From assembly GCA_943704495.1 (NCBI GenBank), contig CALSCR010003712.1:1-22816 (forward strand): 22,816 nt of DNA, read 5' to 3'. Source of the DNA: Pigoraptor chileana (lineage: Eukaryota; Opisthokonta; Filasterea). The notes beneath the pieces were generated by a model. It did no database searches. It was given only the letters and a program-made list of their open reading frames with translations, and had not been told where the DNA came from. The translations under genes were made by a program, and so were the position numbers. Positions 9,946 to 17,200 of the stretch are shown in pieces. Position 1 is the first letter of the stretch. Every line of letters starts with the position of its first letter.

Positions 9946-10073
9946 ACTCTGCTTAATTGGATTTGGAGTAATGGTAGGATGTGCTTCTCCATACCCCTAT
10001 GTACGTGCTGCGTTTTATTCGCCTTGCCTGTTTACTGTGGAATGAGCAATAATCTGTGTTTATATATGTATAT

Positions 10074-10095
10074 ATAGATGTAAGATTGCATCTAT
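10074..10095. other. Small perfect hairpin between convergent genes
   Basis: ATAGATG (10074-10080) and CATCTAT (10089-10095) form a 7-bp stem with an 8-nt loop. It sits in the 224-bp gap between the PRP31 and CP110 3' ends, just after a TA-rich run. Function is unknown and chance is possible. Confidence 0.4.
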
Positions 10096-10168
10096 GGAAA
10101 CTACAACATAACCCAAGTGGCTTGACAATGCCTCACGAAACACACACAAGGAGGGGAGGGGGAGGCGA

Positions 10169-13100
10169 TTACACCCTCCGCACGGACCCTGACGACGGCC
10201 GCCCTGCCCCTGACACAGCAGTGCGCCCTGATGCTGCTGTTCTCGGCGACCCTGCTGCATTGCGCGCTGTCGCGGAAGACGACGACCCCTGCGACCCCGC
10301 CCGTCCCCTCGGGGTCGAGTGTGGCGTGGGCGCAACAATCCTCGTGCGATGAGGAGTTGACGGCACGGCCACCGGGGCGCCGTCAAGCACAGGCCGTGGG
10401 ATACGACTGCCGGGAGCGCTTGAAGGCGATTCTTTTGTGATGGTCGAATTGAGGTTGGTATCCACTTCCTCTGTGGCGGACATGGCAGAGTCCTCGTATG
10501 CACGCCCGGCCGCATACAGCGAGCTTTCATCACCAGACGTCTCGGATCCGTACGCATACGCCTGCGACGAATATGCATGTGTTTGTGGCAGCTGCTCATC
10601 AAGATCTGGAAGCGGCGCCCGTGTGTGTGTGTGGGTGTTGCTCTGCTGCCGCTTGCCAGACGATGTCACTGCAGTGTGAGTCTTTGTCGCCGGCGGATGA
10701 TTGTTCGAAGCGGACTTTCGCCGCGACGAGCTCCCTCCACCACTCATTTTCGACTGGGAGTACACGGATGTGGTGCTGCTCTGCGTGCTTTTCCCGCTGC
10801 GATCCACGACATCCTTCCGCGAACTCCAAGGACGTTCGGCACTGAACCCGTTTTGATGTGTTTTTGGACAAAAGTCAAGGAATCACAATTCTGACCAGCA
10901 ACATTAACTTACACAAACTTTCAGCACATATAAGCACATGGCATCTGACCGGAAAAAGTGAAAACGAGACAATTTGGAATCACATATTAGGAAATGCATG
11001 GAGCGGATACGGACTGCCCTTGCTGCCATCGTCCGACATCATCGATCGTCTTTCCCGCGCGCGTCGTGTCGCACTCGACAGCCAACGATCGGCGGCCCTC
11101 GACGGACTCGGGTTATTGTTATTCTGCAACAAGTAATCAGAATGCAAGCGCAGTTGCAGAGGCCGTTTCTGGACTTTCTAAACAGCCATGCACGGATGCA
11201 TGCGCACACACACGCACACACACACGCACACACACACGCATATATATATATATATACATGCACGCACAAATGTGCAAATGAAATGCATCGCCAATTACAC
11301 ACCTCAAGCGCATGTGCGAACATCAACTCGCGGGTGGCGGCGCGGCTGCGGGCAATGAGCTGCATCTGTTCTGCCGGTGTCCAACGGAAGAAGATGTCGT
11401 GGATCGTCTTTTTCTCTTGGCGCAACTGCAACGGGGAACACATCGGCATGCACAAATAAGCCAAAACAACTATGCAAATATTACCCACATAAAAGCGTTA
11501 GCATTTCCTAACCACGCCGAGGTGGGCATATGTGACGCTTTCTGCTGCTGCCCCTTCAAGCAAACAAGGACCAATAGTTCATCTGTTTCGAAATCACCTG
11601 AAGGTATTCAAGTCAGTTCTTAGACGTTGTGCCTATGGCTCCCCAAGATAGAGAGAGTGCATTAGTGGCGTGTTTTGTGTGATTGTTTGAGTAAATTGCA
11701 CACGCACCTGATGCGACACTCGCTCCACGAGGCGCTCTTCCGCGGGAGTGCGCTGGCGTTCACTCCGCTCATCAAACGTAACGTCCTTGAGAAACCGCTC
11801 GAGATCCTGCACACAAATTGGTATCAACACATGCCGCACGACGGCATCGATATCAGATGCATGCGTACTGCGCTCCACAAAATGCATACGTATATTCAAG
11901 GGGAACAACAAGACTGCGACACAAATCATGTTCACTCACCGCCACTTCCTTCATAAGCTCCCTGACCTTTCGCGAGCGCATCAGTAGCCGCACTAAGTAG
12001 CCTCGCGCGACCGCACCAAGCTTCTCGCGCCCTTCGTGCATGTAGACACCGGCCCGCCCGCTGTGGCGCGATGAGGACATCCGCCCAGTGCTACCGCCGC
12101 TGTTGGGACGCCGACCGAGCGCAAGTCCATCCACTGCTGCCACATCGAACACTCCCGGCGTACGGTGCTGCGGCTGCACACGCCCTTCAGTCCACGCGTG
12201 CGCATCCACATCCGGCCGCACCCTCGCTGCTTTGGCCACCCTCGGGTCGTCGTCTGGCTGTCGTACAGGTTGTGCAGGGGCGATGGCCCCTGCTTGCGGT
12301 TCAGGCATTTCCTCGGGGCGGGGCGACCGCGGTGGTGCCTGCCACTGCTGCTCTTGCGGGATACGAATCGTCGGCGACGACACCCTCACCATGGCATCTG
12401 CCGCGCCAGTGCGATGGGGCTCGGCAGCTGATCCTTGCCGCGCTTCCCCTTTGGTTGGAGAGGGCGAGCGTGCAGAAATCGGGGACCCGGTGCGATTCTG
12501 CGAGGGCGACGCCATTGAATGCCGCAAACGCGCCCGCTGTTCGTCGATTCTATCTCGCAATTGCCGCTGCATCTCTGCCACGCGCTCCTCCACTTTCACA
12601 ATGCGCCTCATTTCCTCCGCCGCAGAGTCCGTTGCGGATGCATCTTCGCCCTCCCCTCCGCGCGCATCGCTCGCAACCGGTCCCCGAAGGTCACGTGCAC
12701 GCGGTGTGATTTGTGGCGAATGGCGCACAGGGTGTTGCTGTTGTTGCGCTTCCCGTCCGTGGTTTCGCTGGCCGTTCGCAGTCGTAATTACCACTTCCGG
12801 CTCGGAGAATTCCGGTTTTTCCGGTGTCTGTGGCCAAGCCTCAGAACTGTAGATGCCACTCATATCCAGGCGTGAGTCGTACACGGGGCCTGTCCTTCCT
12901 GTTGGTCTCCCACTCACAACAGGATGCCGATCGGCAACCTCCACGTACGGATCCAAAACATCGCCGTAGGATTTGTGTGCACGTCGTGTTGGGGGTGTGC
13001 GTGTTCCTGATGATTTTGATTCCCGGTGCGCTGCAAGATGGCGGTAGCGAGCCATTTCTTCTCTTTGTTCGCGCGAGAGCTGCAATCACAAACATGCAGC

Positions 13101-13462
13101 AATTTGTTTTCGGAACTCGAATGTGAGCCTGGTGATTAATTACACAAAGGATGCCCTTCCTCTTTGTTGCAATACATCCCTCGTTCTACCCTTTACCTTT
13201 TTCTCTCTACTTCTCAGTTGTGAAGTCCATGGGCACAGAGTCTACATCGCTGATTTCTTTCTCTCGCTTTCACTGAGGCCATTCCACACACACACAATGT
13301 CGCCGACTGACTTGCACACAAAAGCTAGCTCACTCGCGAGAGTGAACAACGCACCTTTGGAGGCAATATAGGGCGACCGTGACTCCGAATCACGGAGATG
13401 TATGCGTGTGTGCCACGCATGTCCCCGTACCCCTCCCAACCACCTCCGTCCGCGAGGGCCAT
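10169..13462 (-). CDS. CCP110: Centriolar coiled-coil protein CP110 (CCP110) homologue
   Basis: CP110 caps the distal end of centrioles and restrains ciliogenesis in animals. I read complement(join(10169..10841, 10984..11123, 11303..11425, 11708..11806, 11940..13079, 13355..13462)), about 760 residues; the last junction is tentative. Residues 21-49 (YISVIRSHGRPILPPK, then LSREQREEMARYR across intron 1) match the N-terminal segment of human CP110. A helix near 400-416 (KLGAVARGYLVRLLMRSRKV) and TIHDIFFRWTPAEQMQLI (456-473) match its C-terminal region, which is linked to calmodulin binding. The middle is Ser/Pro/Arg-rich and poorly conserved, with a short coiled coil (EERVAEMQRQLRDRIDEQRA). Exon 5 reads to a TGA at 10980-10982 if it is not spliced. 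The Ser/Thr-rich frame ending at 10169 could then be a separate gene starting at 10747. I favour one gene because the phases agree and the C-terminus contains an SRIPRP segment like the human tail. The protein is shorter than the human one (about 1000 residues). Confidence 0.85.
11203..11256. repeat. (CA)n(TA)n compound microsatellite in CP110 intron 4
   Basis: GCACACACACAC units (to about 11239) are followed by a pure TA run (11240-11256) inside the intron at 11124-11302. Confidence 0.9.
11601..11658 (+). repeat. Dispersed GA-tailed repeat, copy in CP110 intron 3
   Basis: The stretch AAGGTATTCAAGTCAGTTCT and the following TTGTGCCTATGG, CTCCCCAAGA and GAGAGAG blocks align over about 58 nt with the units at 22481-22554 and 22555-22646. 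Relative to the CP110 transcript the copy is antisense. It lies in intron 11426-11707, the longest complete intron in the window (282 nt). Confidence 0.75.
13198..13248 (-). repeat. Dispersed GA-tailed repeat, shortened copy in CP110 intron 1
   Basis: Read on the minus strand, GATGTAGA is followed by CTGTGCCCATGGACTTCACA and a GAGAAGTAGAGAGA tail. This matches the right-hand array unit apart from a missing block of roughly 23 nt (ATTCAAGTC to TTAGGCG). A purine-rich AGAGAAAG tract precedes it, as in the array. It lies in intron 13080-13354 (275 nt), the second longest complete intron here. Confidence 0.65.
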
Positions 13463-14251
13463 CGTGTCGGGTGTGGTGCAAAGCCGGAACACAAAGTGGA
13501 TTTTCTATACAAAAACAAACAATACAAAAAAGTAAATGGATCCCGATAACTTTTCAACAATTTCAGAAACTCCTGTTTCTGTGTTGTTGCATTAATTTGT
13601 GTGGATGTGTGTTTTGTGTGTGTTTTTGTGGGTGCATGTGTTGATGCTCTTCCGCCAGTCACTAAATGTGTGATAGGAATGCGACTGCCGCCTGAAATTG
13701 AAAAATGGCGGGAATCTTATCTCAACAGTGGGCCGGATTTACGAGACCAAAAAATTGATCCGCATAATAAGATTTTGTTAAGCTTAGATTAGTTGTACTT
13801 GCACTTCTCACTCTTTTCCACAAGATTGTACGTGGGCACAAGTGTGTGCATAGCTTTGTGTTTTGTGAAGATAAACCTTCATTTTTGGTACAAGTATGTA
13901 CGCTTTTGGGATATGTTTTTTTTCTTCTGTCTCTTGCCATTGACAGAGACACAACAAAACGCAGGAACAGGCAGTGGTGATCGCAAACACACAGAAAGAC
14001 AATGACTAATAGAAACACAAATAACAACAAAGTGACAGTCGGCCAACAAAGCGGCACATAACAATTGGCATCACATGCGGACTTGGATCGACTATTGCGT
14101 TGGAAAGAACAAAACGCTCGCACTCTCTTCTATGCGAGGAAGCGCGATGACCGAACGAGCCTGCAAGGACAAATCGACGGAGGGATTTCAACGCCCGCCA
14201 TTTTCGAGTCTGCGTCTCACTTGGCCTTTGAGATGATGACTATGCATCTCT
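13463..14251. other. Spacer between the laminin-like gene and CP110
   Basis: This 789-bp, AT-richer stretch carries the 3' end of the laminin-like gene and the promoter of CP110, both on the minus strand. I found no recognisable coding exon or RNA gene and no canonical AATAAA close to the laminin stop on the minus strand. Short frames in it are T/G-rich and look like noise. Confidence 0.5.
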
Positions 14252-17200
14252 TTACGAGTCGTTCTGTGCAACGACGTTGCCACCAATGCCGGCGGAAAGG
14301 TTCACCGACTGGTCGTTGATCCTGAAGAAGCGGATCGAGCCCATGAGGCCGGCCTTGAAGGGGGCAGGCGAACCGGCGGGTCCGTTGCCGAGGTACACGT
14401 TGGTGATGGCGTCCACAGCGACGGGGCCTGCGCGGTTGAGCGTCGTCTGGGTGACAGCACTGCTGCCGTCGGCCTTCATTGCGGTGAGGGTGATGCCCGT
14501 CGACGTGCGCGTGAGGGTCACCTTGTTCCACGAGCCGTCGGTGAATGTTCCATCGACAAACGCGCGCGTGTTACCCGTGTTGAAGTCGGCAACACCGGCG
14601 TTAACCTCAAAGTTGAGGCGGCCGTTCTTGAGGTAGAGTGAAATGTAGTCAAAGACCTCGGCCGAGTACACGTAGAGAATGACGCCGTTGGGGTCGGTTG
14701 CGCGGAAGTAAAGGGACACGGACCACGTCGAGCGCCACACGAGCGAAGCGCCGATGGGGTTGGCGGCGAGCTTGAGTGCGTTGACACCGTCGTGGATCGA
14801 GGTGGAGATGCTCGTGCACGTGGCGCCGGTATATCCGTTGACGCAGGCGCACACACCCTCGCCGCTGCAAACACCGCCGTTCTGGCACGGGTTCGGGTTG
14901 CAAGGAGTGATGACAGCGTTGGCGCAAGACTTGCCGGTGAAAGCAGCCGTGCACGCGCACGAGTAATCGTTGAGACCGTCCGTGCAGGTGCCTCCATTCT
15001 GGCAGGGGTTGCCGGCGCATTGGTCGACGTTGTCCTCGCAGAACTGTCCCTTTGCAATGCCCGCGCACGAGCACACAACCGAGTTACCGACGACGGCGCA
15101 CGAACCGCCATTCTGGCAGGGGTTGACTGCGCAGAGGTTGGCCGGGTTGCCTCCCTCGAGGGCAGCGACACGGAGCTTCAGGTTGTCGACGCTGTCGCGG
15201 AGGGTGGTGAGGACCGTCACAAGCGAGTCGGGGAAGCCACCACCAACTGCTCCGCCGAGGAGAGAGACGCTGGCATTGAGGATCTGGAGATCAGAGCGAA
15301 GGCCCCAGACGGCGTTCTCGAGGGGAATGACGCCCTCCGAGTACACGTTGAGGACGCACAGCGGGCAGGGCTCGCAGTAATCGTAGAGGGGGTCGGGCTG
15401 GCCATCGCCATTGAATCCCTTCTTGAGCTGGTATCCGCGCTTGCACTGACGGCACTTGGCGCCAATGTAGCCGAGGTCCTCGCGGCACTGGCACACAAAG
15501 TTGTCCTTGTTGGCAGCGCCAACAGTGTCGCAAACGTCGCCGGGAATGCCAGCAAGGCCGTCCTTGCGGACAACGCTCTGGCCGTTGCAGTCGCACTTGA
15601 AGCACTTGAGGGACTCGCCCGCGTTGTCGAGGACGTATCCAGTGCCGAGCTTTCCTGCCGTGTCAGTGCGCTTAGCGTTACCGTAGTAACCAGAATCGCA
15701 CTGCTCACACTCCTCGCCGATGGTGTTGCCCTTGCACTTAGTGCAGCGGAGACCGGATGCAACGTGGCTGGTTGCGTCGTAGTTGCAGTTGGAGATGGCC
15801 TGAGACTCGTCGATGTTGCGGTTGCAGACGCACGAAATGCACGAGAAGAACTCGGAGCATCCGCCGTTGGGGAGGAGGGGGGCGAGAGCGTTGGGCGTGC
15901 GGCACGTGGTCGGGCGGCCAAAATACGCCTGGTTGTTGCATCCACTGCACTGGCGACCAGTGTACACGGAGCCATAGGGAACGACGTTGAACGTGCCGTT
16001 GTTGATATCGGCGGGGCAGTTGCACGAGATGGCGGCAGTGAGTGCGCTGTAAACAGCGGGGACGGTAGGGGTCTGGTCCTTCACGGCGGCAATGATCGCC
16101 GGGGTGAGTGCAGTCTGGTCGAGCACGCAGCCACGGGGCTCGAGAGTCTTGTCGAGGTCGCAGCGGAGGGGCGCAGAGAGAACGCTGTTGCGGTTGGCGA
16201 TCCACTTCCAGAGAGAAGGCTCGCTCTGGTAGCAGAGGCACTTCTCGCACTGGATGCCGTCCTTGGGCTCTCCGTAGAATCCGGGAACGCAGCGCTCGCA
16301 GCGGTAACCACGGGCGTTCGAGGCTGTGCACGACGTGCACTCGCCGGTGAATTCGTCGCAGGCCTTGTTGGGTCCGAAGCACTGGCCAGAGCAAGGGCGG
16401 CACGACGAGGCAAGGGTCTCGGCGGCGCAGTCTCCGCCGGTGAGCGCGCAGGCATCGCAGGTGTCCTTGGTGCGGTCGTACTTGGTGTTGAGGTTGCGGA
16501 AAAAGTTGGCCGAGCAGCGCTCGCACTCGCCGTCAGCACCATTGGCAGTGTTGTCACCGCAGTTGATGCAGATACCGGTAACGGGGTCGCAGATGCCGGA
16601 GCCGACGTCGGGGTTCTCCTTCGAGTGTCCGTTGCAGTTGCACGCGCTGCAGCTCTCGAAGCGGATGTCAGTGACAGGGGCAACGGGGAAATTGGTTCCG
16701 ACGGGGTTGAGCACCTTTGTGCGGTCGTTGTACTTGAACGAGGGCTTGCAGACCTCGCAGCTGGCGCCAACGGTGTTTCCAGCGCACTTGTCCGGGGTGG
16801 TGCCGTCGTACTTGAAGTTGCAGTCACCTCCCTTGACGGCGCACTCGTTCGTCACTCCCTTGTGGCCAAAGCAGAAGCACGCCGTGCACGTCTTGCCGTC
16901 CTTGGAGTCACCGGCAGCGTTCCAGTAGCCGACGTTGCAGCTCTCGCAGTGGTCGCCGTGCACGTGGTCCGCAACTTTGCAGGCGCACACACCTCCGATC
17001 GGGTTGCACTCGGCCGCCTGGACACCGCATCCGTTCTTGAAGTCCCACGTGGCGGTGGCGTCGCCGTGTCCGTTGCACGCACAGGGCTTGCAAGGGAGCG
17101 TCGCGTCGTTGCTGTCGCGGAAAAATCCGGGCTTGCAGCACTGGCAGTTATGTCCCTCAGTGTTGTCAATGCACTTTGAGTCGTCCATGTCGCAGTTTCC

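Noticed and set aside
11203-11262. CRISPR-like or origin-like repeat
   Set aside because: It is a simple CA/TA microsatellite inside a eukaryotic intron.
12071-12852. Two long plus-strand frames (212 and 254 codons)
   Set aside because: They lie antisense to CP110 exon 2, which has matching splice phases and conserved flanking motifs. Their products are low-complexity.
14792-17179. A 795-codon open frame on the plus strand
   Set aside because: It is exactly antisense to the cysteine-rich part of the laminin-like gene. Its Val/Ala/Gly/Arg-rich product mirrors the GC-rich codon bias of the true gene and has no domain.
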